Position numbers and translations under genes: made by a program
NCBI RefSeq assembly: GCF_010730355.1
Contig: NZ_AP022576.1
Location: forward strand, 1,426,001-1,490,000
Length of the DNA: 64,000 bases
Reading direction: 5' to 3'
Source of the DNA: Mycobacterium florentinum
GTDB lineage: Bacteria > Actinomycetota > Actinomycetes > Mycobacteriales > Mycobacteriaceae
Part shown: positions 53,561 to 63,969 of the stretch, piece after piece
Layout: each line of letters begins with the position of its first letter
Position numbering within the stretch: the stretch's first letter is position 1
Notes under the pieces: model-generated
Database searches by the model: none
Told to the model about the DNA's origin: nothing
The model's input: only the letters and a program-made list of their open reading frames with translations

Positions 53561-53697
53561 GGCCACTCCTGACAATTCCGAAAAAGCTGCGGTGCTTTCA
53601 CCTATGCCAACGGACACCGTAGACCTGTTGGTTCCCCGGCGCCAACCGAATCAAACTGTGATTTTGGAACGCGTGTCGCGCCGGGCAGTATCGGGGC

Positions 53698-54396
53698 GTG
53701 GGTGTCGATCTGCGCGGTGTCACGACCGTGTTGTTGCCCGGAACCGGATCGGACGATGTTTATGTCAATCGGGCGTTTTCCGGGCCCTTGCGCAATGCCG
53801 GCGCGCGGCTGATTGCTCCGGCGCCGCGGCCCGATCGTTTGGTCGATGGCTACCTGTGCGCCTTGGACGACGCCGCGCGCGAAGGCCCGATCGCGGTCGG
53901 CGGAATATCGATCGGTGCTGCGGTAGCGGCCGCCTGGGCACTCGCGCACCCACGCCAGACGGTCGCCGTGCTGGCCGCGCTGCCCGCCTGGGCGGGGCCG
54001 CCGGGCACGGCACCGGCCGCGCTCGCGGCGCGGTATTCGGCGTCGGCGCTGCGCGCCGATGGGCTGGCCGCAACGACCGCACAGATGCGCGCCTCCAGCC
54101 CGGCCTGGCTGGCCGAGGAACTGACCCGATCCTGGCTTGCCCAATGGCCGCAGCTGCCCGACGCGATGGACGAAGCGGCCGCCTACGTCGCGCCCAGCTG
54201 TGACGAACTCAACACCCTGGCGGCCCCCCTCGGCGTGGCCGCCGCGGTGGACGATCCGATCCACCCGCTGCAGGCGGGCCTCGACTGGGTCGCCGCCGCG
54301 CCACGCGCGGCGCTGCGGACGGTGACGCTCGATCAGATCGGTGCGGATGCCGGCGCGCTCGGGGCGGCGTGTTTGGCGGCGCTGGCCGACGCGTAG
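53698..54396 (+). CDS. Alpha/beta hydrolase-like protein (Rv2695-like)
   Basis: 232 residues from GTG 53698. Alpha/beta hydrolase traits: VLLPGTGSDDVY, nucleophile elbow GGISIGAA (Ser in GxSxG) and a late DDPIHPLQAG acid/His region. Alanine-rich. Substrate unknown. Convergent with the DUF3710 gene, 15 bp apart. Confidence 0.85.
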   Translation: MGVDLRGVTTVLLPGTGSDDVYVNRAFSGPLRNAGARLIAPAPRPDRLVDGYLCALDDAAREGPIAVGGISIGAAVAAAWALAHPRQTVAVLAALPAWAGPPGTAPAALAARYSASALRADGLAATTAQMRASSPAWLAEELTRSWLAQWPQLPDAMDEAAAYVAPSCDELNTLAAPLGVAAAVDDPIHPLQAGLDWVAAAPRAALRTVTLDQIGADAGALGAACLAALADA

Positions 54397-54411
54397 CCGA
54401 CGGCGGCGGGG

Positions 54412-55176
54412 CTAGCCGCCGGTGGTGGTGCGCAGCTGCTGCATGGCCGAACCATCCACGCTGCGGCGGGCGGCCGGCTCGTTGGGCGGCTGCTGCCCCG
54501 CGTCCTGTTGCCGCTGCGCCTCGGCCTGCTGCGCGGCGGCCTGACGCAGCTGTTCGGCCATCGGCTCGGGAAGGTTCACGGCCAGCGGCGTGCGCACCGG
54601 CAGCGGGGTGTCGCCGCGGCGAACCACGGTGTCCGCCAACGCCGCACGCGCCTCGTGCTCGAGTGCCTCGATGGTTTCGTGCGGGCCGTTGATCACGCAG
54701 CGGATCATCCAGCGGTAGCCGTCGACCCCGATGAAGCGCACCACGCCCGAGGCGGTGCCGACCACTTCGCGGCCCCACGGGCCGTCCTTGATGCTGACTT
54801 CGGCCGAGTCCTTGCGCAGCGAGTCGGCGAGCTCGCTGGCCACCTCACGCCACAGCCCGCCGGTCTTGGGGGCGGCGTAGGCGGCGATCGTGAACCGGCC
54901 GTTGGGCGTGACGACCCAGACCGCGCTCGGGACGCCGGTCTCGGTCAGCTCGACCTGGAGCTGACCGGCCTCCGGCATCGGGATGAGCACCGAGCCCAGA
55001 TCGAGCCGGGCCAGCTCCGCGACCGACGGGTCGTCGAAGTCGTCGATGTCGAACGGGCCCTCGACCTCGTCGTCGAACTCGTCGTCGACGGGGTCGGCGG
55101 CGGCTTCCGTGTCCGCGGCGAGCGGCTCGTCGCCGGCCGAAGTCTCGTCGTTGCCTGAACGCTTACCGAATGCCAT
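54412..55176 (-). CDS. DUF3710 protein (Rv2696c-like)
   Basis: 254 residues from ATG 55176 (GTG 55179 also possible). Acidic N-terminal 60 residues, then the DUF3710 domain (FDIDDFDDPSVAELARLDLGSV, GPWGREVVGTASGVVRFIGVDG) and a Gln/Ala-rich tail. Function unknown. Overlaps dut by 1 nt (TGATG), so coupled. Confidence 0.9.
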   Translation of the reverse strand: MAFGKRSGNDETSAGDEPLAADTEAAADPVDDEFDDEVEGPFDIDDFDDPSVAELARLDLGSVLIPMPEAGQLQVELTETGVPSAVWVVTPNGRFTIAAYAAPKTGGLWREVASELADSLRKDSAEVSIKDGPWGREVVGTASGVVRFIGVDGYRWMIRCVINGPHETIEALEHEARAALADTVVRRGDTPLPVRTPLAVNLPEPMAEQLRQAAAQQAEAQRQQDAGQQPPNEPAARRSVDGSAMQQLRTTTGG

Positions 55177-55640
55177 CACAAACTCGCATGTCCGCCGGAG
55201 GAACCGTGACCACCATCGCCACGGGATGTTTCGGCCAGCCCGGCCTCGTCGAACGACGCAACCTCGACCAACTCGACCAACTCGACCCGCTGCACCAGCA
55301 GCTGGGCGATGCGGTCGCCGCGGTGCACCACGATCGGCTCGGACGGGTCCAGGTTGATCAGCGAAATCTTGACCTCACCCCGATAGCCGGCATCAATGGT
55401 ACCCGGGCTGTTGACGATCGAAAGTCCAACCCGCGCAGCCAATCCCGAGCGAGGATGGACCAAGCCGACCATCCCGAACGGGATGGCGACCGCGACACCG
55501 GTCCGGACCAGGGCACGTTGCCCCGGGTCCAGCGTGACGTCTTCGGCGCTGAACAGATCAACCCCCGCGTCGCCGTCGTGGGCACGGCTGGGCAGCGGGA
55601 GCTCGGGGTCGAGGCGGACAATGGCCAGACTGGTCGACAC
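55176..55640 (-). CDS. dut: dUTP diphosphatase
   Basis: 154 residues from GTG 55640, equal to the M. tuberculosis enzyme. All five trimeric dUTPase motifs are seen: [40 protein letters not shown] is spread over motifs 2-3 (positions about 65-90), [10 protein letters not shown], and the C-terminal arm [15 protein letters not shown] with the mycobacterial form. It hydrolyses dUTP to dUMP. Confidence 0.97.
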   Translation of the reverse strand: MSTSLAIVRLDPELPLPSRAHDGDAGVDLFSAEDVTLDPGQRALVRTGVAVAIPFGMVGLVHPRSGLAARVGLSIVNSPGTIDAGYRGEVKISLINLDPSEPIVVHRGDRIAQLLVQRVELVELVEVASFDEAGLAETSRGDGGHGSSGGHASL

Positions 55641-55665
55641 GGGGCCACAGACTACCCTTGACCGG

Positions 55666-56145
55666 GTGTCGAGTACGCGCGTCGCGCCGCACAGCGTGCG
55701 ATATCGCGAGCGCCTGTGGGTCCCATGGTGGTGGTGGCCGCCGGCCTTCGCGCTGGCGACGTTGATTGCGGTCGAGGTCAACCTGGGCGTCAGGACGCTC
55801 CCCGACTGGCTGCCGTTCGTGGTGCTGTTCATCGTCGCCATCGGAACGCTGCTGTGGCTGGGCCGCATCCAAATCCGGGTCACCGCCGGCGACGACGGCG
55901 AGGTGCAGCTGTGGGCCGGGGACGCCCACCTGCCGGTCACCGTGATCGCCCGATCCGCGGAGATAGCCCCGACGGCGAAGTCCGCGGCGCTGGGACGTCA
56001 GCTCGACCCCGCGGCCTATGTGCTACATCGCGCATGGGTCGGACCGATGATTTTGCTGGTCCTCGATGACCCAGACGACCCGACGCCGTACTGGTTGGTG
56101 AGCTGCCGTCACCCCGAGCGGGTGCTGTCGGCATTGCGCAGCTGA
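55666..56145 (+). CDS. DUF3093 membrane protein (Rv2698-like)
   Basis: 159 residues from GTG 55666. Two membrane helices ([40 protein letters not shown]) and a soluble C-terminal domain ([21 protein letters not shown]). DUF3093, function unknown. Divergent from dut with 25 bp between starts. Confidence 0.9.
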   Translation: MSSTRVAPHSVRYRERLWVPWWWWPPAFALATLIAVEVNLGVRTLPDWLPFVVLFIVAIGTLLWLGRIQIRVTAGDDGEVQLWAGDAHLPVTVIARSAEIAPTAKSAALGRQLDPAAYVLHRAWVGPMILLVLDDPDDPTPYWLVSCRHPERVLSALRS

Positions 56146-56153
56146 CCGGTCGA

Positions 56154-56456
56154 TCAGGCTGCGCAATCGGTGCAGATCATCACGCCGTTCTTCTCGCTGG
56201 CAAGTCGACTGCGGTGTTGCACCAGAAAGCAGCTCGAGCAGGTGAACTCGTCGGCTTGTTTCGGAATGACCCGAACCGATAGCTCCTCGCCAGACAGGTC
56301 GGCGCCAGGCAGTTCAAAGTTCTCGGCGGACTCGGATTCGTCCACGTCGACGACAGCCGACGCCGCCTCGTTCCGTCGAGCCTTGAGCTCCTCCAGCGAG
56401 TCCTCCGAAACGTCATCCGTTTCGGTACGCCGTGGAGCGTCATAGTCGGTAGGCAT
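56154..56456 (-). CDS. DUF4193 protein (Rv2699c-like)
   Basis: 100 residues; the C-terminal zinc-ribbon-like Cys pairs (FTCSSCFLV and MICTDCAA) are typical of DUF4193, which is strongly conserved in actinobacteria. N-terminal half is acidic. Role unknown, possibly RNA polymerase or ribosome linked; no evidence here. Confidence 0.92.
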   Translation of the reverse strand: MPTDYDAPRRTETDDVSEDSLEELKARRNEAASAVVDVDESESAENFELPGADLSGEELSVRVIPKQADEFTCSSCFLVQHRSRLASEKNGVMICTDCAA

Positions 56457-56638
56457 CGTCCAATCCCCTCACATGCCTGCGTTACCTCAAGCAACGCTTT
56501 GTACCAGCGTCGAACGCATCCACCAAACGATTCGTGCCCGGATCTCGGTGTATTCGGTTGTGATTTACCTCACACCCCCGAATTGACCCTCGCATTTGCC
56601 TTTAAACAGTGGATTTCGTGTGCGGCTAGAGTGCAGCT

Positions 56639-57292
56639 GTGGTCGCACAAATCACCGAGGGTACAGCCTTCGACAAGCACGGTCGGCCGTTTCGGCGGCG
56701 CAATCCCCGACCTGCGATTGTCGTGCTGGTTTTCCTGGTGGTGGTGACGGGCGTCGCGTGGACGGTGGCGCTGACGCGACCCGCGAAAGTTCGCGAAGCC
56801 GAAGTCTGCAACCCGCCCCCACAGCCGGCCACCGGATCGGCACCGGCGCAACTCGGCGAGCAAATGTCGCGCAGTGCGATGGCCGACGTGTCGCCGGCCA
56901 AACTCAGCGACACCAAGGTCCGCGTTCTCAACGCCAGCGGCCGGGGCGGCCAGGCCGCCGACGTCGCCGGCGCGATGAAGGATCTGGGGTTCGCGCAGCC
57001 AACCGCGGCCAACGACCCGATCTACGCCGGCGCCCGGCTGAATTGCCAGAGCCAGATCCGCTTCGGCACGGCCGGACAGGCCACCGCCGCCGCGGTGTGG
57101 CTGGTCGCCCCGTGCAGCGAGCTGTTCAACGACAACCGCGCCGACGATTCCGTCGACCTCGCGATCGGCACCGAATTCACCGCGCTGGCGCACAACGACG
57201 ACATCGACTCGGTGCTCGCCAGCCTGCGTCCGGGCGCCACCGGATCGTCAGATCCCCAACTGCTGTCGAAGATTCACGCCAGCAGCTGCTGA
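56639..57292 (+). CDS. cei: Envelope integrity protein Cei
   Basis: 217 residues from GTG 56639. A short basic cytoplasmic N terminus, one membrane helix (AIVVLVFLVVVTGVAWTVAL) and a LytR_C-type extracytoplasmic domain (KVRVLNASGRGGQAADVAGAMKDLG) with cysteines. It matches Rv2700, needed for envelope integrity and virulence. It ends 1 bp before the suhB stop on the other strand. Confidence 0.93.
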   Translation: MVAQITEGTAFDKHGRPFRRRNPRPAIVVLVFLVVVTGVAWTVALTRPAKVREAEVCNPPPQPATGSAPAQLGEQMSRSAMADVSPAKLSDTKVRVLNASGRGGQAADVAGAMKDLGFAQPTAANDPIYAGARLNCQSQIRFGTAGQATAAAVWLVAPCSELFNDNRADDSVDLAIGTEFTALAHNDDIDSVLASLRPGATGSSDPQLLSKIHASSC

Positions 57293-57293
57293 C

Positions 57294-58178
57294 TCAGTCG
57301 GCGATCGGCGCAAGGCCGTCGAATCGCTCGAGCGCCGCCAACAGTGCGTCGGAGATTCCGGGCGCGGCCGCCACCACCAGTCCGGCTTCCGATCCAGGCG
57401 AGCCGACCGGCCCGTCCGGTGGCGGCACCAACACCCGCGCGCCGGCCTCGGCGGCGATCAGCGCGCCCGCCGCGCGATCCCACACCTGCAGCCCGTGCTC
57501 GTAGTAGGCGTCCAGGCGCCCCGCCGCGACCATGCACAGGTCCAGGGCCGCGGAACCGATGCGGCGCACGTCGCGCACCAACGGCAGCAGCTGCGCCAGC
57601 AGCGCCGCCTGGGTGGTGCGGCGCCCGATCGAATACCCAAAGCCGGTGCCCAACAACGCCATTGACAAATCTTCGACGTCGGCGCACCGCAGCGGGTGGC
57701 TACCCTGCGCGTCGATGACGTGCGCACCGAGACCTTGTGCCGCCGAATAGACGCGGCCCCCGACGACATCGGCGACCGCGCCGGCCACCGACACGCCGTT
57801 GACCTGTGCCCCGACCGACACCGCGTAAGCCGGGATGCCGTAGACGAAATTCACCGTGCCGTCGATCGGATCGAGCACCCAGGTGACCGCGTCGTCGGGG
57901 ACCGCTGCGTGCTCGGCCGGTCCGCCGCCCTCTTCGCCGAGAATCGGGTCGCCGGGCCGTAATTCGGCCAACCGATCGCGCAGCAGCCGCTCGGTCTCGG
58001 TGTCGACCACCGTCACCGGATCGGTCGGCGTGCTCTTGGACCGGACCGCGTCACTGTCGGTCCCGCCAGCCTGGGCGCCGAACACCTCGGCGCGCCGAGA
58101 CCGCACGAACTCGGCGGCTTCGGCGGCCAACGTTTCGGCCACTGCGCGCAACTGCGCGGGCTCTCCGGATCGCGTCAC
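57294..58178 (-). CDS. suhB: Inositol monophosphatase family SuhB
   Basis: 294 residues from GTG 58178 (VTRSGEPAQLRAVAETLA). Metal-binding motifs GEEGGG, WVLDPIDGTVNFVYG and the late WDRAAGALIAAEAGARV. It dephosphorylates inositol-1-phosphate, feeding phosphatidylinositol synthesis. Divergent from ppgK, 127 bp apart. Confidence 0.95.
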   Translation of the reverse strand: MTRSGEPAQLRAVAETLAAEAAEFVRSRRAEVFGAQAGGTDSDAVRSKSTPTDPVTVVDTETERLLRDRLAELRPGDPILGEEGGGPAEHAAVPDDAVTWVLDPIDGTVNFVYGIPAYAVSVGAQVNGVSVAGAVADVVGGRVYSAAQGLGAHVIDAQGSHPLRCADVEDLSMALLGTGFGYSIGRRTTQAALLAQLLPLVRDVRRIGSAALDLCMVAAGRLDAYYEHGLQVWDRAAGALIAAEAGARVLVPPPDGPVGSPGSEAGLVVAAAPGISDALLAALERFDGLAPIAD

Positions 58179-58305
58179 CGGTCCATCGCAACACAGTCGG
58201 CCACCGCGGCGCAGACCGGTGACACCCGATCGGGTTGCCCGACCGCAACGCCCGTCGTCGCCAGCTAAGGTGTGACACAGCCCAAATCTCGCCAAGGAGA
58301 TTTCG

Positions 58306-59115
58306 ATGACCAGCACCGGCTCGGCCACGGACACACCCGGTACCGAAGCGGCCTCCGGCACGCCGCGGCGTCGTGGATTCGGCATCGATGTCGGCGGCAG
58401 CGGAATCAAAGGCGGAATCGTCGACCTGGACACCGGTCTGCTGATCGGCGACCGGGTCAAACTGCTGACGCCGCAGCCCGCCACGCCGGCGGCCGTCGCC
58501 AAGACCATCGCCAAGGTCGTCAACGAATTCGGGTGGACCGGTCCGCTCGGCGTGACCTACCCCGGCGTCGTCACCAACGGCATCGTGCAGACCGCCGCCA
58601 ACGTGGACCGCGCCTGGATCGGGACCAACGCGCGCGACGTGATCGGCGCCAATCTGGACGGCCAGCAGGTCACTGTTCTCAACGACGCCGACGCGGCCGG
58701 GCTCGCGGAGGAACGCTACGGGGCGGGCAAAGGGCACGAGGGTCTGGTGGTGCTGCTGACGTTCGGAACCGGCATCGGATCCGCGTTGATCCACAACGGG
58801 AAGCTGATACCCAACACCGAGTTCGGCCATCTCGAAGTCGGCGGAAAAGAGGCCGAAAAACGCGCGGCGTCGTCGATCAAAGACAAGAACAAATGGAGCT
58901 ACCCGCGCTGGACGAAAGAGGTGACCAGGGTGCTGATCGCGATCGAGAACGCGATCTGGCCCGACCTGATCATCGCGGGCGGTGGCATCAGCCGAAAGGC
59001 CGACCAATGGGTGCCGCTGCTCAAAAACCGGACCCCGGTGGTGGCGGCGGCATTGCTCAATACCGCCGGAATTGTCGGGGCCGCGATGGCGTCGACCGCG
59101 GACGTGACGCACTGA
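58306..59115 (+). CDS. ppgK: Polyphosphate/ATP glucokinase PpgK
   Basis: 269 residues, ROK-type kinase: phosphate loop GIDVGGSGIKGGIVD, NDADAAGLAE (catalytic Asp), LTFGTGIGSALI and GHLEVGGKEAEKRAA. It phosphorylates glucose with polyphosphate or ATP. Precedes sigA on the same strand by 177 bp. Confidence 0.96.
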   Translation: MTSTGSATDTPGTEAASGTPRRRGFGIDVGGSGIKGGIVDLDTGLLIGDRVKLLTPQPATPAAVAKTIAKVVNEFGWTGPLGVTYPGVVTNGIVQTAANVDRAWIGTNARDVIGANLDGQQVTVLNDADAAGLAEERYGAGKGHEGLVVLLTFGTGIGSALIHNGKLIPNTEFGHLEVGGKEAEKRAASSIKDKNKWSYPRWTKEVTRVLIAIENAIWPDLIIAGGGISRKADQWVPLLKNRTPVVAAALLNTAGIVGAAMASTADVTH

Positions 59116-59153
59116 ATTTTCCCCGCTAGGGCGGTACGAGCGCGCACTGTCGT

Positions 59154-59159
59154 TACAAT
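59154..59159 (+). promoter_or_regulatory. Putative -10 element of sigA
   Basis: TACAAT fits the mycobacterial SigA -10 (TAnnnT) and lies 134 bp upstream of the sigA GTG, implying a leader of roughly 125 nt. No convincing -35. Confidence 0.45.
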
Positions 59160-59292
59160 GGTCCACGGCGACCGCCCGAGAGAAAGCGTGCGAGCCTCCA
59201 CGCTCATACCAACGCCGACATTCGACATAGCAGACACTTTCGGTTAACCATGCCCAAACCCACCGAAAGTGAGTCCAACCGAAGGGGTGTAA

Positions 59293-60816
<1,524 letters not shown>

Positions 60817-60944
60817 AACCAGCACACCAAAGCTATTGCCGCACAGGCTAAGTCGGCTCGTGTCCGCCGCGATGCGGCGGAATCCGGTTGGGCACGCCGA
60901 AATTCGGCTGCGCCGGCCGTCGGCGTCGTCGTAATGTGACGCTC

Positions 60945-61334
60945 ATGTCCGCCAACCGCACACTTGTCTCGTCCGGATCCGACTTCGAAGCGACGGTCGG
61001 CTACTCGCGCGCGGTGCGAGTAGGCCCGTACGTGGCGGTCGCCGGCACCACCGGCAGCGGACCCGCGAATGACATCACCGCGCAGGCCCGGGACGCCTTG
61101 CGCCGCATCGAGATTGCGCTGCACGAGGCGGGCGCATCGCTGGACGACGTGGTCCGCACCCGCATCTACGTGACCGACATTTCCCGGTGGCGCGAGGTCG
61201 CGGCGGCGCATGCCCGCGTCTTCGGACAGATCCGGCCGGCGGCAACCATGGTCGAAGTCGCGGCGCTCATCGCCCCCGAGCTGCTGGTGGAGATCGAAGC
61301 CGACGCCTACCTCGAGCCTTCCGCGGGGTCCTGA
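60945..61334 (+). CDS. RidA/YjgF family protein (Rv2704-like)
   Basis: 129 residues from ATG 60945 (MSANRTLVSSGS). YjgF fold with conserved RTRIYVTDISRW (the Arg that binds carboxylates) and MVEVAALIAPELLVEIEADA. Members hydrolyse reactive enamines/imines or are regulators. Overlaps the convergent DUF952 gene by 28 bp. Confidence 0.92.
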   Translation: MSANRTLVSSGSDFEATVGYSRAVRVGPYVAVAGTTGSGPANDITAQARDALRRIEIALHEAGASLDDVVRTRIYVTDISRWREVAAAHARVFGQIRPAATMVEVAALIAPELLVEIEADAYLEPSAGS

Positions 61335-61696
61335 GAACCCGCGATCGGCGCGAAGGTTCCCCCGGGTCCCGGCAAATAAACGGTGACCCTTTTCACAGCG
61401 GCGACCGGAAGCGGTCCGTACAGGTGCGGGAACAGCATCGCCTCCGGGCCCGTCGGCACCCCCGGCTCCCAGCGCACCGGCGAGTCCAGCAAAGCCGGGT
61501 CGATGTGCAGCAGCACCAAATCCCGGCGTCCGCGGAAGAGCCGGTTGGCCGGCAGATGCACCTGATCAGGGCTGGACAGATGGATGAACTCGGCACCGGC
61601 GGCATAGGCGTCGGGACGGATTTCGCCCCGCCGCTGGGCGTCCGACCACTCGTCGGTTCCACACAGATGTACGAGCAGGTCTGGGGGCGTGGTCAC
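61307..61696 (-). CDS. DUF952 protein (Rv2705c-like)
   Basis: 129 residues from GTG 61696 (VTTPPDLLVHLCGTDEW); the longer start at 61756 is rejected. DUF952 with FIHLSSPDQVHLPANRLFRGR and PHLYGPLPVAAVKRV. The fold resembles ADP-ribosyltransferase-like proteins; function unknown. Confidence 0.9.
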   Translation of the reverse strand: MTTPPDLLVHLCGTDEWSDAQRRGEIRPDAYAAGAEFIHLSSPDQVHLPANRLFRGRRDLVLLHIDPALLDSPVRWEPGVPTGPEAMLFPHLYGPLPVAAVKRVTVYLPGPGGTFAPIAGSQDPAEGSR

Positions 61697-61832
61697 GGTC
61701 GTTAACTCTAGAAAACCTGGCGAAACCCAACATTTACAGCCCGTGAGAAACGACACACCTGATAACGATCGGGGAACAACGCTAAAACGCCGAACGTCTG
61801 AGAAAGTGGATCAAAGAGAACGGAGAAGCCAA

Positions 61833-62018
61833 ATGATTGCAACTCTGACAACGCGTGAGCTGACTCGAGCCGACCGCTGCGATCGCTGCGGTGCCGCAGC
61901 TCGCGTACGCGCCAAGCTGCCTTCTGGAGCCGAACTTCTCTTCTGCCAGCACCACGCGAACGAGCACGAGGCGAAGCTGGTTGAGCTCGCCGCCGTGCTG
62001 GAGGTCAGCGAAAGCTAG
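61833..62018 (+). CDS. DUF7455 zinc-ribbon-like small protein
   Basis: 61 residues from ATG 61833, ribosome site GGAGAAG. CDRCGAAARVRAKL and FCQHHANEHEAKL form a Cys/His zinc-ribbon-like motif. Widely conserved small actinobacterial protein next to sigA; role unknown. Confidence 0.87.
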   Translation: MIATLTTRELTRADRCDRCGAAARVRAKLPSGAELLFCQHHANEHEAKLVELAAVLEVSES

Positions 62019-62084
62019 ATCCAGCGAAACTCACCCGGTCACAATGTGAGGTGTGGGCGCACGCGTCGGTAATGCTGGAACGGT

Positions 62085-63089
62085 ATGAGCGAGCAGAGCG
62101 CAAAGCCGTCGCGTCACCACATTTGGCGAATCACGCGCAGGACACTGGTAAAAAGCTGGGACGACTCCATCTTTGCCGAGTCCGCACAGGCGGGCTTCTG
62201 GTCGGCACTCTCGACACCTCCGCTGCTGTTGGGAATGCTGGGCAGCCTGGCCTACGTGGCGCCGCTGTTCGGGCCGGATGCGCTGCCCAGCATCGAGAAG
62301 AGCGCGATCTCGGCGGCCCACAGTCTCTTCTCGTCCAGCGTCGTCAACGAGATCATCGAGCCCACCGTGCGCGACATCACCGCGCACGCCCGCGGCGAGG
62401 TGGTCTCGGTCGGCTTCCTGCTGTCGTTGTGGGCGGGGTCGTCGGCCGTCTCGGCGTTCGTCGACTCGGTGGTGGAGGCGCATGATCAGACGCCGCTGCG
62501 CCACCCGGTGCGGCAGCGGTTCTTCGCCCTGTTCCTCTACGTGGTGGGGCTGATCGCCGCGGTCGTGGCCGCTCCCGTGCTGGTCGTCGGCCCGCGCACG
62601 GTGTCCGAACACATCCCGGACAGCCTGGCCAACGTGCTGCGCTACGGCTACTACCCGGCACTGGTCCTGGGGCTGATCATGGGGGTCGTCATTTTGTACC
62701 GGGTGTCACTGCCGGAACCGCTGCCGACGCATCGACTTCTCTTCGGTGCCGTCCTGGCGACCGCCGTGTTCGTGATCGCGACCCTGGGCCTGCGGGTCTA
62801 TCTGCGCTGGATCACCAGCACCGGCTACACCTACGGCGCACTGTCGACGCCGATCGCGTTTCTGTTGTTCGCCTTCTTCGGCGGATTCGCGATCATGCTC
62901 GGCGCCGAGCTCAATGCCGCGATCCAGGAGGAATTCCCCGCGCCGCGCACGCACGCCCACCGGCTGCGTAAATGGTTGTTCGCGCGTTCGCCCGCCCTGA
63001 AGAAGACGGCGGAGGCGTTGTCGAATCCGGTGACGACGAACCCCGCCACCCAAGACCGCCATGTCGAACCGGCAGAGCCGGCGACCTGA
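62085..63089 (+). CDS. YihY/BrkB family membrane protein (Rv2707-like)
   Basis: 334 residues with about six membrane helices and the YihY/virulence-factor-BrkB patterns (QAGFWSALSTPPLLLGMLGS, LSLWAGSSAVSAFVDSVVEA, AFFGGFAIMLGAELNAA). Basic C terminus. Function not established. Ends 1 bp before the DUF3039 stop on the other strand. Confidence 0.92.
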   Translation: MSEQSAKPSRHHIWRITRRTLVKSWDDSIFAESAQAGFWSALSTPPLLLGMLGSLAYVAPLFGPDALPSIEKSAISAAHSLFSSSVVNEIIEPTVRDITAHARGEVVSVGFLLSLWAGSSAVSAFVDSVVEAHDQTPLRHPVRQRFFALFLYVVGLIAAVVAAPVLVVGPRTVSEHIPDSLANVLRYGYYPALVLGLIMGVVILYRVSLPEPLPTHRLLFGAVLATAVFVIATLGLRVYLRWITSTGYTYGALSTPIAFLLFAFFGGFAIMLGAELNAAIQEEFPAPRTHAHRLRKWLFARSPALKKTAEALSNPVTTNPATQDRHVEPAEPAT

Positions 63090-63329
63090 TCAGCCCTTCT
63101 TGAGCTGCTCGTAGATCTTCTTGCAATCCGGGCAGACCGGTGAGCCCGGCTTGGCCGCCCGCGTCACGGGAAAAACCTCGCCGCACAACGCGACCACGTG
63201 ACTGCCCATGACCGCGCTCTCGGCGATCTTGTCCTTCTTGACGTAGTGGAAGAACTTGGGGGTGTCGCTGCCGGTCCCGTCGTCGACGCGTTCGTCGGTT
63301 TCGGTGCGCTCGATCGTCTGGGTCTGCAT
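63090..63329 (-). CDS. DUF3039 protein (Rv2708c-like)
   Basis: 79 residues. DUF3039 core FHYVKKDKIAESAVMGSHVVALCGEVF with Cys in PVCPDCKKIYEQLKKG, a zinc-ribbon-like pair. Conserved in actinobacteria, unknown role. Confidence 0.92.
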   Translation of the reverse strand: MQTQTIERTETDERVDDGTGSDTPKFFHYVKKDKIAESAVMGSHVVALCGEVFPVTRAAKPGSPVCPDCKKIYEQLKKG

Positions 63330-63392
63330 ACCTCACATTGTGCCTGCCAAGGCGCCCCAACCGGAATCGGCCGGATGTGGGACAGTGGAGTA

Positions 63393-63830
63393 ATGAAGCG
63401 CGGCCCGGAATTAGGGTTCGACGACGACGGCCGGCCAGTGCTGATTACCGCCGCCGAGCCGTCATACGAAGAACAGCATCGCGCCCGGGTCCGTAAGTAC
63501 CTGACGATGATGTCGTTTCGCATCCCGGCACTGATCCTGGCCGCGCTGGCTTACGGCGCCTGGCACAACGGCCTCATCTCGCTGGCGATCATCGCCGTGT
63601 CGCTGCCGCTGCCCTGGATGGCCGTCCTGATCGCCAACGACCGGCCGCCCCGGCGCAAGGACGAGCCCCGGCGGTTCGGCGATGGCGCCCGGCGCACGCC
63701 GTTGTTCCCGACGGCCGAGCGACCGGCGCTCGAGGCGCCGCGGCCCCCGCAGCCGCAACCCGGTTCGCCGGGCCGTGAGTACAACCCGGGTCACGGATAC
63801 GACGCCGGTTCCGGTCAACCGGACCTCTGA
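63393..63830 (+). CDS. DUF3099 membrane protein (Rv2709-like)
   Basis: 145 residues from ATG 63393 (MKRGPELGFDDDGRP). Two short helices (IPALILAALAYGAW, LISLAIIAVSLPLPWMAVL) in the DUF3099 domain, then a proline-rich cytoplasmic tail. Unknown function. Located between DUF3039 and sigB as in M. tuberculosis. Confidence 0.9.
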   Translation: MKRGPELGFDDDGRPVLITAAEPSYEEQHRARVRKYLTMMSFRIPALILAALAYGAWHNGLISLAIIAVSLPLPWMAVLIANDRPPRRKDEPRRFGDGARRTPLFPTAERPALEAPRPPQPQPGSPGREYNPGHGYDAGSGQPDL

Positions 63831-63904
63831 ACGCACTTCTCAGGACATTCTCAGGTCGTCGGCACATTTGTGCACGTCAAAGCGTGTGAGATGACGGCGG
63901 TGCG

Positions 63905-63930
63905 GGAACTCTCAGGGCTGAAATGTCGTT
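63905..63930 (+). promoter_or_regulatory. ECF (SigE/SigH-type) promoter of sigB
   Basis: GGAAC at 63905-63909 and CGTT at 63927-63930 are separated by 17 bp, the consensus for SigE/SigH. The sigB start is 40 bp downstream. SigE/SigH control of sigB is established in M. tuberculosis. Confidence 0.8.
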
Positions 63931-63969
63931 TAACACCATGACAGCTACAAGCCAAATCGGGAGGCCGCC

